Shown here: positions 15,617 through 24,059 of the stretch, piece by piece | How the letters are laid out: every line of letters begins with the position of its first letter | Position numbering within the stretch: the stretch's first letter is position 1 | NCBI RefSeq assembly: GCF_003097515.1 | Contig: NZ_CP029188.1 | Coordinates: forward strand, 5,624,531 to 5,688,530 | DNA: 64,000 bases | Direction of reading: 5' to 3' | DNA from: Streptomyces tirandamycinicus | Lineage (GTDB): Bacteria; Actinomycetota; Actinomycetes; Streptomycetales; Streptomycetaceae | Notes under the pieces: model-generated | The model's input: the letters and a program-made list of their open reading frames with translations, nothing else | The model's database searches: none | What the model was told of the DNA's origin: nothing | Position numbers and translations under genes: made by a program

Positions 15617-16753
15617 ATGCCCAGCACCGCCGAGTCCGCGCCGCCGGCGCCGTTCACCGCCGACGACTACCGGGCGCGGATGGCCCGCGCCGCGCGGTCC
15701 GCCGCCGAGGCCGGGCTGTCCGGTCTCCTGGTGGCTCCCGGCCCGGACCTGGTCCACCTCACCGGCTACCAGCCCGTACCGACCGAGCGGCTCACCTTCC
15801 TCGTCCTCGTCGAGGGCCGGGACCCGGTGCTGGTCGTACCGGCCCTGGAGGCCCCGGACGCGGAGCGCGCCGCCGGCGGGCCCGCGCTCACCCTGCGCGA
15901 CTGGACCGACGGCAAGGACCCGTACGCCGTCACCGCCGCACTGCTCGAGGGGCGCGGCCGATACGGGATCAGCGACAACGCGTGGGCCATGCACCTGCTC
16001 GGCCTGCTGCGGGAACTGCCCGGCACCACGTACACGGCACTGACGCAGGCCCTGCCCCTGCTGCGCGCGGTCAAGGACGAGCGGGAGCTGGCGCGGCTGG
16101 AGGCGGCCGGGGCCGCCGCCGACGAGGCGTACCGCGAGATCCTCAAGGTCCGCTTCTCCGGCCGCAAGGAGACCGACGTGGCCGCGGACCTGGCCGCCCT
16201 GCTGCTGCGGTTCGGGCACTCGCAGGTGGACTTCACCGTCGTCGGCTCGGGCCCCAACGGGGCGAACCCCCACCACGAGGCCGGTGAACGCACCATCGTG
16301 GAGGGCGACATGGTGGTGCTCGACTTCGGCGGGCTGAAGCACGGATACGGCTCCGACACCACCAGGACCGTGCACGTCGGGGAGCCGACCGAGGAGGAGC
16401 GCCGGGTCCACGACATCGTGCGCGAGGCGCAGCAGGCCGGGTTCGAGGCGGTCCGGCCGGGGGCGGCCTGCCAGGACGTCGACCGGGCCGCGCGCGCGGT
16501 GATCGACGACGCCGGGTACGGGACGTACTTCATCCACCGCACCGGCCACGGGATCGGCGTCACCACGCACGAGCCGCCGTACATGATCGAGGGGGAGGAG
16601 CAGCCGCTGGTGCCGGGGATGTGCTTCTCCGTGGAGCCGGGCATCTACCTCCCCGGCCGCTTCGGGGTGCGGATCGAGGACATCGTGACGGTCACGGACA
16701 CGGGCGGCCGGCGGCTGAACAACACGCCGCACGAGCTGGCGATCGTCGAGTAG
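15617..16753 (+). CDS. M24 family Xaa-Pro peptidase
   Basis: A 378-residue two-domain metallopeptidase. The N-terminal ~140 residues form the creatinase-like domain (HLTGYQPVPTERLTFLVL). The C-terminal pita-bread domain shows all five metal ligands: VVLDFGG (D), YGSDTTRTV (D), HRTGHGIG (H), FSVEPGIYL (E) and RIEDIVTV (E). It should cleave the bond before proline in small peptides in the cytoplasm. ACGGAGGAGCTC upstream is a strong ribosome site for the ATG at 15617. It is converged upon by TreZ. Confidence 0.93.
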   Translation: MPSTAESAPPAPFTADDYRARMARAARSAAEAGLSGLLVAPGPDLVHLTGYQPVPTERLTFLVLVEGRDPVLVVPALEAPDAERAAGGPALTLRDWTDGKDPYAVTAALLEGRGRYGISDNAWAMHLLGLLRELPGTTYTALTQALPLLRAVKDERELARLEAAGAAADEAYREILKVRFSGRKETDVAADLAALLLRFGHSQVDFTVVGSGPNGANPHHEAGERTIVEGDMVVLDFGGLKHGYGSDTTRTVHVGEPTEEERRVHDIVREAQQAGFEAVRPGAACQDVDRAARAVIDDAGYGTYFIHRTGHGIGVTTHEPPYMIEGEEQPLVPGMCFSVEPGIYLPGRFGVRIEDIVTVTDTGGRRLNNTPHELAIVE

Positions 16754-16840
16754 GAGACGGGGAGGGCGGGGGCCCGGAGGCCGGGCCGGGTATCGAGAGG
16801 CGCCCGGAGGGCGGGCCGGGGGGCTCGGTTCGGGTGCCGT

Positions 16841-16868
16841 GGCGCACGTCCCGGGAGGCACGTGCGCC
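16841..16868. terminator. stem-loop between convergent peptidase and treZ
   Basis: GGCGCACGT and ACGTGCGCC pair perfectly (nine pairs) around a ten-base loop, just past the treZ stop and 90 bases past the peptidase stop. It can serve both directions. Confidence 0.55.
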
Positions 16869-16878
16869 CGCTGACGGG

Positions 16879-18663
16879 TCAAGCCTCGTGCAGCACCAAG
16901 CACGACTCGCCCGCCAGCTCCAGCACTCCGTCCGGCCCCGGCGGCACTGCCGGCCCCCAGGCGGCGAGCACCCTGCCGCCCCCGAAGCCCAGGGGGATCC
17001 CGGCGGGTTCCTTGCCGAAGTTGACCGCGACCCGGATCTCCCCGCGCCGGAAGACGAACCAGCGCGCCGCCTCGTCGTAGGCGAGCCGGACGGCCGCGAG
17101 GTCCGGGTCGGACAGGTCGGGCTCGCCCCGGCGCAGGGCGATCAGCTCGCGGTACCACGCCAGGAGCCGGGCGTGCGGTTCGCGGTCCCGCTCGGAGCGG
17201 TCCAGGCAGGACCGCTCGCGGGTGGCGGGGTCCTGCGGGTCGGGGATCTCCCGCGCCGCCCAGCCGGTCCCGGCGAACTCCCGCCGCCTGCCCTGCCGCA
17301 CCGCCTCGGCGAGCTCCGGGTCCGTGTGGTCGGTGAAGAACTGCCACGGTGTACGGGCGCCCCACTCCTCGCCCATGAACAGCATCGGCACGAACGGCCC
17401 CGTCAGCACCAGCGCGGCCGCGCAGGCGAGCAGCCCGGGGGAGAGGGACGCCGACAGCCGGTCGCCGGTCGCGCGGTTGCCGATCTGGTCATGGGTCTGG
17501 GCGTAGCCGACGAACCGGTGCGCCGGGGTGCGGACGAGGTCCACGGGCCGTCCGTGCGTGCGGCCGCGGAACGTCGAGTACGTGCCGTCGTGGAAGAACA
17601 CACGGCCGAGGGTCTTGGCGAGCGCGCCGAGCGGCTCGCGCGCGAAGTCGGCGTAGTAGCCCTGCGACTCACCGGTCAGCGCGGTGTGCAGGGCGTGGTG
17701 GAAGTCGTCGTTCCACTGGGTGTGGATCCCGAGACCGCCCTCCTCGCGCGGGGTGGTCGTCCTCGGGTCGCACCGGTCGGACTCGGCGATCAGGAACACC
17801 GGCCGCCGCACCTCGGTCCCGAACCGGTCGACCGCCGCGGACAGTTCCTCGAGGAACGTCAGCGCCCGGGTGTCGACCAGGGCGTGGACCGCGTCCAGCC
17901 GCAGTCCGTCGACGCGGTAGTCCCGCAGCCACGCCAGAGCGCTGCCGATCAGGTACGCGCGCACCTCGTCGGAGCCGGGCGCGTCGAGGTTGATCGCGGA
18001 GCCCCAGGGCGTGTGGTGGAGGTCCGTCAGATAGGGCGCGAACGCGGGCAGGTGGTTGCCGGACGGCCCCAGATGGTTGTGCACCACGTCCAGCACCACA
18101 CCGAGGCCGAGTCCGTGCGCCGTGTCGACGAAGCGCTTCAGCGCCCCGGGGCCGCCGTACGGCTCGTGCACGGCCCAGGGCGCCACGCCGTCGTAACCCC
18201 AGCCGTGCGTCCCCGGAAAGGGGCACAGCGGCATCAGCTCCACATGGGTGATACCGAGCTCCGCCAGCTCGCCGAGGCAGGCGGCCGCGGCGTCGAGCGT
18301 GCCCTCGGGCGTGTAGGTGCCGATGTGCAGTTCGTACAGGACCGCGCCGGCGAGATCCCGGCCGCGCCAACCCTCTTCGCGCCAGACGTACGCGTCGGGG
18401 GCGACCACGGCGCTCGGCCCGTCCGGGCCGTCGGGCTGGCGGCGCGAGCGGGGATCGGGCAGGACGGGGCCGCCGTCCAGCCGGAAGCCGTAGCGGTCCC
18501 CGTCCCGGGCGTCCGCCTCGGCCGTCCACCAGTCCTCCCGCGACGGATCGCGCTCCATCCCCTGTTCGGTGTCCTCCAGCCACAAGTCGACCCGGTCCTG
18601 TGCGTGCGGTGCCCATACCTCGAACAGCACGTGATCGATCCCCTGTCGTTTCGGCGTCGGCAT
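16879..18663 (-). CDS. treZ: malto-oligosyltrehalose trehalohydrolase TreZ
   Basis: A 594-residue GH13 enzyme that releases trehalose from maltooligosyl-trehalose made by TreY. HVLFEVWAPHAQDRVDLWLE is the N-terminal E-set domain and ELHIGTYTPEGTLD starts the barrel. GLRLDAVHAL has the nucleophile Asp, FLIAESDR the acid Glu, and YAQTHDQIGNR the third Asp. The end is the small beta domain. The frame continues upstream to a GTG at 18813 as a Pro/Thr repeat, but MPTPKRQGIDHVLFEVWAP matches the expected N-terminus. TreY and the debranching enzyme lie 14-18 kb away in this window. Confidence 0.92.
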   Translation of the reverse strand: MPTPKRQGIDHVLFEVWAPHAQDRVDLWLEDTEQGMERDPSREDWWTAEADARDGDRYGFRLDGGPVLPDPRSRRQPDGPDGPSAVVAPDAYVWREEGWRGRDLAGAVLYELHIGTYTPEGTLDAAAACLGELAELGITHVELMPLCPFPGTHGWGYDGVAPWAVHEPYGGPGALKRFVDTAHGLGLGVVLDVVHNHLGPSGNHLPAFAPYLTDLHHTPWGSAINLDAPGSDEVRAYLIGSALAWLRDYRVDGLRLDAVHALVDTRALTFLEELSAAVDRFGTEVRRPVFLIAESDRCDPRTTTPREEGGLGIHTQWNDDFHHALHTALTGESQGYYADFAREPLGALAKTLGRVFFHDGTYSTFRGRTHGRPVDLVRTPAHRFVGYAQTHDQIGNRATGDRLSASLSPGLLACAAALVLTGPFVPMLFMGEEWGARTPWQFFTDHTDPELAEAVRQGRRREFAGTGWAAREIPDPQDPATRERSCLDRSERDREPHARLLAWYRELIALRRGEPDLSDPDLAAVRLAYDEAARWFVFRRGEIRVAVNFGKEPAGIPLGFGGGRVLAAWGPAVPPGPDGVLELAGESCLVLHEA

Positions 18664-18740
18664 TGCTGGCGGCGTTGGCGTTGGCGTTGGCGGTGTTGGC
18701 GGTGTTGGTGTTGGTGTTGGCGGTGGTGTCGGTGTTCGCG
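18660..18740. repeat. GTTGGC/GTTGGT hexamer-like repeat before treZ
   Basis: About 80 bases of GTTGGC, GTTGGT and GGTGTT units directly upstream of the treZ start. Read with treZ they would add a Pro-Thr-rich stretch. They fill most of the 291-base gap between divergent treZ and the GH1 gene and may affect transcription or translation of treZ if they vary in number. Confidence 0.75.
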
Positions 18741-18941
18741 GAGGTGCTGAGGCCGGCGTCGGGGGCGTCGGTGGCGGCGCAGGCACCGGCGGCGGCGTCC
18801 CTTGTGCCGGCACCGGTGGACTCGTGCCGGGTGGTGCCGGGTCGTGCCCGGGCGTGTCGGTCGTGTCGGGTCATGTCGCGGGCGGCGGTTCCTTCCCATC
18901 CTGGCAATTCCGCCCTCTGGAGGCGCCGTACTCGCCGGTAC

Positions 18942-18947
18942 TAGGGT
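18942..18947 (+). promoter_or_regulatory. -10 element of a probable leaderless transcript
   Basis: TAGGGT is followed by seven bases and then the ATG at 18955. No ribosome site is visible for the GH1 gene, so a leaderless message is likely. Confidence 0.45.
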
Positions 18948-18954
18948 CCGCGCC

Positions 18955-20412
18955 ATGACATCGCCCTCCCCGGCTCCTGACTCCGCGACACCTGACTGCG
19001 CGACACCTCACTCCCCGGCTCCTGACGATGCGACACCTCACTCCGCGACGGCGCTGCCCGCCTTCCCGCCCGGGTTCCTGTGGGGCGCCTCGGCGTCCGC
19101 GTTCCAGACGGAGGGCGCCGCCGACACCGACGGCAAGGGCCCCTCGGGCTGGGACGCCTTCTCAGCCGAACCCGGCCGGATCAAGGACGGCGCCGACGCC
19201 TCCCGGGGCACCGGCTTCCACGAGCGCTACCGCGAGGACGTGGCCCTGCTCGCCGGCCTGGGCGCCGGGGCCTTCCGCTTCTCCATCAGCTGGCCCCGGG
19301 TGATCCCCGGCGGCAGCGGGCCGGTGAACCCCGCCGGGCTCGCCTTCTACGACCGGCTCGTCGACGAACTGTGCGAGCACGGCATCACCCCCGCGCCCAC
19401 CCTGTACCACTGGGACACCCCGCTGCCCCTGGAGGAGGCAGGCGGCTGGCTGAACCGCGACACCGCCGAGCGGTTCGCCGACTACGCCGCCGTCGTCGCC
19501 GAGCGCCTCGCCGACCGAGTCCCCATGTGGATCACCGTCAACGAGCCCGCCGAGGTGACCATGCTCGGCTACGCGCTCGGCGAGCACGCGCCCGGCCGAA
19601 GGCTCCTCTTCGACGCCCTGCCCGCCGCCCACCACCAGCTCCTTGCCCATGGCCTCGCCGTCCGGGCCCTGCGGGCCGCGGGCGCCGGCAACATCGGTCT
19701 CGCCGTGTCCCACTCGCCCGTACATCCGTTCAGCGACGGCGAGGAGGACCGCTCCGCGGCCGAGCTCTACGACACGCTCACCAACCGGCTGTTCTCCGAC
19801 CCGCTGCTCACGGGCCGATACCCGGACGGGTTCGACGGACTGATGCCGGGCCCGGTCGCCGACGACCTCGCGGTCATCTCCGAGCGCCTGGACTGGTACG
19901 GAGTGAACTACTACCACCCCATGCTGGTCGGCGCGCCCGCGGCCGACGCGCTGGAGACCTACGCCGGGCTCGGCATGCCCGCGGAACTCCCCTTCGGCCT
20001 GCGGGAGATGAAGGGGATGGAGCGCACCCGCTTCGGCTGGCCCGTCGTCCCGGACGGCCTGCGGGAGCTGCTCGTCGGCCTCAGGGCGCGCTACGGCGAC
20101 CGTCTCCCGCCCGTCCACATCACGGAGAACGGCTGCTCCTACGACGGCCTCGACGACCGGTCCCGGATCGCGTTCCTCGACGGCCACCTCCGCGCCCTGC
20201 ACCGGGCGGTGGAGGAGGGCGTCGACGTCCGCGGGTACTTCGTCTGGTCGCTCACCGACAACATCGAGTGGGCGGAGGGCGCCACCCAGCGCTTCGGCCT
20301 GGTGCACGTCGACTACGACACGCTGGAGCGCACCCCGAAGGCGTCGTACGCGTGGTACCGCGACGTCATCCGCGCCCAGCGGGCCGCGAAGCCCGCACGT
20401 CCGGCGGGCTGA
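18955..20412 (+). CDS. GH1 family beta-glucosidase
   Basis: A 485-residue retaining glycosidase of family 1 that should release glucose from beta-glucosides in the cytoplasm, as no signal peptide is present. FPPGFLWGASASAFQTEGA opens the barrel, TVNEPAEV carries the acid/base Glu and HITENGCS the nucleophile Glu; YFVWSLTDNIEWAEG is the closing motif. The first ~35 residues are a repetitive tail (SATPDCATP, SPAPDDATPHSAT) made by short DNA repeats and absent from most relatives. No sugar transporter is adjacent. Confidence 0.93.
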   Translation: MTSPSPAPDSATPDCATPHSPAPDDATPHSATALPAFPPGFLWGASASAFQTEGAADTDGKGPSGWDAFSAEPGRIKDGADASRGTGFHERYREDVALLAGLGAGAFRFSISWPRVIPGGSGPVNPAGLAFYDRLVDELCEHGITPAPTLYHWDTPLPLEEAGGWLNRDTAERFADYAAVVAERLADRVPMWITVNEPAEVTMLGYALGEHAPGRRLLFDALPAAHHQLLAHGLAVRALRAAGAGNIGLAVSHSPVHPFSDGEEDRSAAELYDTLTNRLFSDPLLTGRYPDGFDGLMPGPVADDLAVISERLDWYGVNYYHPMLVGAPAADALETYAGLGMPAELPFGLREMKGMERTRFGWPVVPDGLRELLVGLRARYGDRLPPVHITENGCSYDGLDDRSRIAFLDGHLRALHRAVEEGVDVRGYFVWSLTDNIEWAEGATQRFGLVHVDYDTLERTPKASYAWYRDVIRAQRAAKPARPAG

Positions 20413-20515
20413 ACGTTCGACGGGGTGAACGGCGGGCGGGGCGAACAGCCGCCGGGCTGGACGTTCGACTTGCTGAACGCTGCGCGGGCTGAACGTCCGG
20501 CGGGGTGAACGGCCC
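20405..20515. repeat. imperfect tandem repeats between convergent genes
   Basis: GGGCTGAACGTTCGACGGGG, GGGCTGGACGTTCGACTTGC and GGGCTGAACGTCCGGCGGGG recur, each followed by TGAACG. They begin at the stop codon of the GH1 gene and fill the space toward the acetyltransferase end. Confidence 0.65.
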
Positions 20516-20572
20516 GGCTCCGGTGCCGTCGCGGTGCGGGGCGCCCGGAGCCGTCGGGCTGAGCCAGACCGG

Positions 20573-21490
20573 TCACCCCCCGGTCAACGCACCGGGCGGG
20601 AAGCCGAGATGGATGCGCTCCTGCACCACCGGGTGCCCGGCCCTGGCGAAGTTGGCCGCCATCGGCGCGTTGCCCTGGTCGGTCGCGCCCGCGATGAACT
20701 CGGCTCCCCGCTCGGCCAGGAAGTGCGTGCACTCGGCGAGCAGGTCGTAGGCGTAACCGTTACCGCGGTGCTCCGGGACCACGCCGATGAAGCCGACGCA
20801 CGGACCCGACGGGTTGTGCGCCGGGACGTGCAGGCCGACGAGGTCGCCGTCCAGGGTGTACGCGAGCTGCCACCACTCGCGGGGCGACGGGCACCAGTGT
20901 AAGAACTCCAGCTCCTCCCGGGCCGCCTGGTCCAGGCCGCCTTCGGCGATGGCGCGCAGCGCGTGCGCGTCGAGGGTGCCCGTGTGGACGCGGCGCAGCA
21001 CGTCGAGGAACACGTCGTCGTCGGGTTCGGTCCGGAACTCCAGCCGTCCGGGCCGCTCGGGGAGCCCGCATCCGGGCGTCCACCGGTACTGGAAGCGTTC
21101 CACGAGAACGCTCATCCCGGCCGCCTTCGCGGCGTGCAGCCTCGCCTCGGCGGCGGCCCTCGACACGGGGTCCGCGCGCCAGCCGGAGGGCAGGATCAGT
21201 TCGTACTCGACCCGGAACGGTGAGCTGCGCAGGAGTTCGGCGCCCGCCTCCTCCTCGCCGTCGGCGACGTCGAACCAGTTGAGGTTGACGGGGGCGATGT
21301 CGTCGGGTCCGCCCCACCAGGCGGCACGGGCGACGACCTTCCCGTCGCGCAGGGCGACCCGCTTCCACTCCGGGCGGTGGGTGGCACGGGCCAGGGCCCG
21401 GCCCACGCCGAGCGGGTCGGGCAGGGTGTCGAAGAGATCCGCGTCGCTCTCGGAGAGCGCGCGGACGAGCGGACCGGTCGAAGCGGTCAT
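20573..21490 (-). CDS. GNAT family N-acetyltransferase
   Basis: A 305-residue protein, longer than a single GNAT domain. The N-terminal half (LVRALSESDADLFDTLPDP...WKRVALRDG) resembles a degenerate GNAT fold, and the C-terminal half has the acetyl-CoA loop VVPEHRGNGYAYDLLAE at about 235-251 and DQGNAPMAANFARAGH. Double-domain GNATs of this kind are common in actinobacteria; substrates are mostly unknown. GGAGGA upstream supports the ATG at 21490. Confidence 0.87.
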   Translation of the reverse strand: MTASTGPLVRALSESDADLFDTLPDPLGVGRALARATHRPEWKRVALRDGKVVARAAWWGGPDDIAPVNLNWFDVADGEEEAGAELLRSSPFRVEYELILPSGWRADPVSRAAAEARLHAAKAAGMSVLVERFQYRWTPGCGLPERPGRLEFRTEPDDDVFLDVLRRVHTGTLDAHALRAIAEGGLDQAAREELEFLHWCPSPREWWQLAYTLDGDLVGLHVPAHNPSGPCVGFIGVVPEHRGNGYAYDLLAECTHFLAERGAEFIAGATDQGNAPMAANFARAGHPVVQERIHLGFPPGALTGG

Positions 21491-21722
21491 GAGGTCGTCC
21501 TCCGGGACTGCGGAACGGGGGCCGCGCTCCCGGTCAGACGACGGACGCCGGATGGCCGGGGCGGGAGCGCGGGAACGGTGTGGTCTGCACGGCACTCGCC
21601 TCCTTTCCTGAGGTCATGGGCGTCGCGCGCATGGTAGGCGCCCCGGGGGCGGGACCTCCAGTGCTTTTCGCGCACGGAGGCCGAGGGAGGCGCGTGGGGC
21701 GGGACGCCCGCGTATGCACGAA

Positions 21723-21845
21723 GCGGGAGACGGGGCAGGGGCCGCGACGGGGAGGGACGGGGCAGGGAGAGACGGGGCAGGGGCCGCGACGGGGAGGGAC
21801 GGGGAGAGACGGGCAAGACGGCCACCGGGCGAGACGGGCAGGGAC
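21723..21845. repeat. purine-rich direct repeats
   Basis: A stretch made largely of GACGGGG, GGGAG and CAGGGG blocks. At least 36 bases starting near 21731 are repeated at 21773 (42-base period). It sits inside the 507-base gap 21491-21997, in which I see no credible gene. Confidence 0.7.
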
Positions 21846-21984
21846 CGCGCCCCGGCGGCAGCTTCGAACTCGCCGCCGGTCGCGCGCTCCCCGCCGCCTC
21901 CCGGGGTGTGCCGCCCCGACTGCGCCGCACCGGCACGGCAGCGATCCTCGCCGTCCCTTCTGGACACTTGGGGACGGTCGGCCG

Positions 21985-21990
21985 GACAAT
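21985..21990 (+). promoter_or_regulatory. -10 element of a probable leaderless transcript
   Basis: GACAAT is followed by seven bases and the GTG at 21998. The same hexamer and spacing occur before the APH-type gene at 40798. Confidence 0.4.
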
Positions 21991-21997
21991 CGGGTCT

Positions 21998-22549
21998 GTG
22001 ACGTCCTCTTCCGAGTTCCAGACGTGTCCCGCGCGGCCCTCCGACGCCGAGCGGGAGCGCGTGCTGGGAGTGCTCCGGGAGGGCGCCGTCGAGGGCAGGC
22101 TGTCGCACGACACGTTCCTGCGGCGCATGGAACTCGCCCTGGCCGCGCGTGGACCGGACGAACTCCGCGCGCTCACCGCGGATCTGCGGCCCGGCGGCGG
22201 CCGGCTGGCCGAGAGGCTGTACGGCGCGGTGGGCAGGATCTCGGCGTTCTCGGTGCGGCTCGGCCGCGCCTGGCGGGCCGAGCGGCTGCCTCCGCTGCTG
22301 CTGCCGGAGCCGGGGCCGTCTCCGCTGCGCATCGGCCGCGACCCGTCCAACGGGCTGCGGCTCAGCCATGAGACCGTGTCGCGGCTGCACGCCGAACTGT
22401 CGCTGCGCGGTGGTCTGTGGGTGCTCCGCGACCTCGGTTCGACCAACGGCACCACCGTCAACGGCCGCCGCGTGACCGGCTCCGTGGTGGTCCGAGCCGG
22501 CGACATGGTCGGCTTCGGCCATATGAGCTTCCGCCTCGACGCGCGCTGA
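21998..22549 (+). CDS. DUF1707 and FHA domain protein
   Basis: A 183-residue protein with an N-terminal DUF1707 domain (RPSDAERERVLGVLREGAVEGRLSHDTFLRRMELALAAR, given here only as its RPSDAERERVL start and LSHDTFLRRM core) and a C-terminal FHA domain that binds phosphothreonine. FHA residues are intact: LRIGRDPSN, LSHETVSRLHAEL and LGSTNGTTVNG. It likely reads Ser/Thr kinase signals; no kinase gene is adjacent. The open frame extends to 21908, but the GTG at 21998 begins at the family N-terminus. Confidence 0.88.
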   Translation: MTSSSEFQTCPARPSDAERERVLGVLREGAVEGRLSHDTFLRRMELALAARGPDELRALTADLRPGGGRLAERLYGAVGRISAFSVRLGRAWRAERLPPLLLPEPGPSPLRIGRDPSNGLRLSHETVSRLHAELSLRGGLWVLRDLGSTNGTTVNGRRVTGSVVVRAGDMVGFGHMSFRLDAR

Positions 22550-22858
22550 GCCGCCGCCCCCGGGCCGCCGATGCTGGGCCGCTGCCGCTGAGCCGCCGCA
22601 CCGGGCTCGGCGGGGCCCGTACGCACAGCCGGTGACGCCGTGCCGCAGGGCCGGGCAGGCGGCCACCGCCGGACCGCCCGTCCCGGAGCCTCCCCCCTAC
22701 CTCCCCAGAGCGACGCACCCGATCGATCACTCTCCGTCACGGCCGGAATCGCGCGGTCTCCCGCGAGTCGGTACTTTCTTGATCAGGGGTCCTTTCGCGC
22801 TGAAGGTCGCGCCCACCGCGCCCGGCCCCTCGCGAGAGCCCTAGGCAAGGAGGGCAGC

Positions 22859-23716
22859 ATGTCCCGACCGATCGCCGTGGGAGTGGACGGCTCCGACGGA
22901 AGTCTCGCGGCCGCGGACTGGGCCGCCGACGAGGCCGCGCTGCGCGGTGCCCCGCTGCGCCTGGTGTACGCCACGCAGTGGATCCCCCACCAGCCCCAGG
23001 CCGTGCGGATGACGCACGAGGAGCGGGCCGAGGAAGCGGGGGACGTCCTGGGCGCCATGGAGGAGCGCGTCCGTACCCGCAGGCCCGAGCTGACCCTGGC
23101 CGCCGAGGAGGTCGAGGACGCACCCACCCGGGTGCTGCTGGACGCCGGCGCACAGGCCGACGTCCTGGTCGTGGGGACGCACGGGCTCAGCGGCATCGGC
23201 GGGTTCATGGTCGGCTCCGTGGGGCAGGAGGTGGTCGCGGACGCCAAGCAGCCGGTGGTGCTGGTGCGGCCCGACTACCGCGAGGACGCCCACGGAGCGC
23301 ACGGCCGGAACAAGGTCGTGCTCGGTCTCGACATCGCCGACCCCGCCGACGAAGTCCTCGAGTTCGCGTTCGACTACGCGGCCCGCCGCGGTGTCCCCCT
23401 GCATGTGCTGCACAGCTGGCACGCCCCGTTCCTGCACCGCCACCGGGTGGCCGCGGAGACGGACTCGGGCCCGCAGGCCGAGATGGCCTCCGCGCTGGCG
23501 CAGGCGGTGCGGCCCTTCCGCGACAAGTACCCCGCCGTGGACGTGTCCGAGGAGTCGGCCATCGGCCGGCCGGCCGACCGCCTCGTCGAAGAGGCCGCGG
23601 ACGCCCGCCTCGTGGTACTCGGAAGGCACCGGGGGCACGGTTCGCACATCGGCTCGACGACCCACGCCCTGATCCACCACGCCGCCTGCCCGGTGGCCGT
23701 CGTCCCGCACGGCTGA
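22859..23716 (+). CDS. universal stress protein with two UspA domains
   Basis: A 285-residue tandem UspA protein. Domain 1: PIAVGVDGSDGSLAAADWA at the start and VLVVGTHGLSGIGGFMVGSVGQEV with the ATP-binding G-x2-G-x9-G-S pattern. Domain 2: KVVLGLDIADPADEVLEFA and LVVLGRHRGHGSHIGSTTHAL, again with the glycine pattern. Such proteins respond to hypoxia and starvation in actinobacteria. AAGGAGGGCAGC is a strong ribosome site. It starts the + strand run of pentose phosphate genes and may share their stress regulation. Confidence 0.93.
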   Translation: MSRPIAVGVDGSDGSLAAADWAADEAALRGAPLRLVYATQWIPHQPQAVRMTHEERAEEAGDVLGAMEERVRTRRPELTLAAEEVEDAPTRVLLDAGAQADVLVVGTHGLSGIGGFMVGSVGQEVVADAKQPVVLVRPDYREDAHGAHGRNKVVLGLDIADPADEVLEFAFDYAARRGVPLHVLHSWHAPFLHRHRVAAETDSGPQAEMASALAQAVRPFRDKYPAVDVSEESAIGRPADRLVEEAADARLVVLGRHRGHGSHIGSTTHALIHHAACPVAVVPHG

Positions 23717-23724
23717 GGCGGCGC

Positions 23725-23785
23725 CCGTCCCGCGCAGTGCGCCCGGCGGGTACCCGTCCCGCGCAGTGCGCCCGGCGGGTACCCG
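23725..23785. repeat. exact tandem duplication of about 32 bases
   Basis: The segment beginning CCCGTCCCGCGCAGTGCGCC and ending GGCGGGTAC occurs twice in direct succession, starting at about 23726 and 23755, just after the stress-protein stop codon. Confidence 0.75.
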
Positions 23786-23919
23786 GCCCGCCGGGGCGCG
23801 TTTCACCCGGTGCGGGTGAGGCCCGTCCCGGGGGCCCCGGACACGATGCGAGGAGTGCCGGCGACACCGCCGGCGTCCGTGGAGCGCCCGCCGTCCGCCG
23901 AGCGGGGCCCGGAGGCGGA

Positions 23920-24055
23920 CGGCACGGAGAGCACGGAGGACCGGAGAGCGCAGGCACGGAGAGCACGGAGGACCGGAGACCGGCGAGAAGCCCGAGAGCC
24001 CGAGAGCCCGAGAAGCCCGAGAGCCAAGAGCCCGAGAAGCCCGAGAACGGGGATC
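23920..24055. repeat. direct repeats before the transketolase start
   Basis: CACGGAGAGCACGGAGGACC occurs at about 23924 and 23956, and from about 23990 a CCCGAGAG/CCCGAGAAG unit repeats roughly seven times up to the transketolase start. The repeats probably lie in the untranslated leader of tkt. Confidence 0.7.
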
Positions 24056-24059
24056 GCTC

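Noticed and set aside
22741..22858. DosR/DevR-type box upstream of the universal stress gene
   Set aside because: GGGGTCCTTTCGCGC and GAAGGTC only partly resemble the known site, and the spacing of half-sites is wrong.
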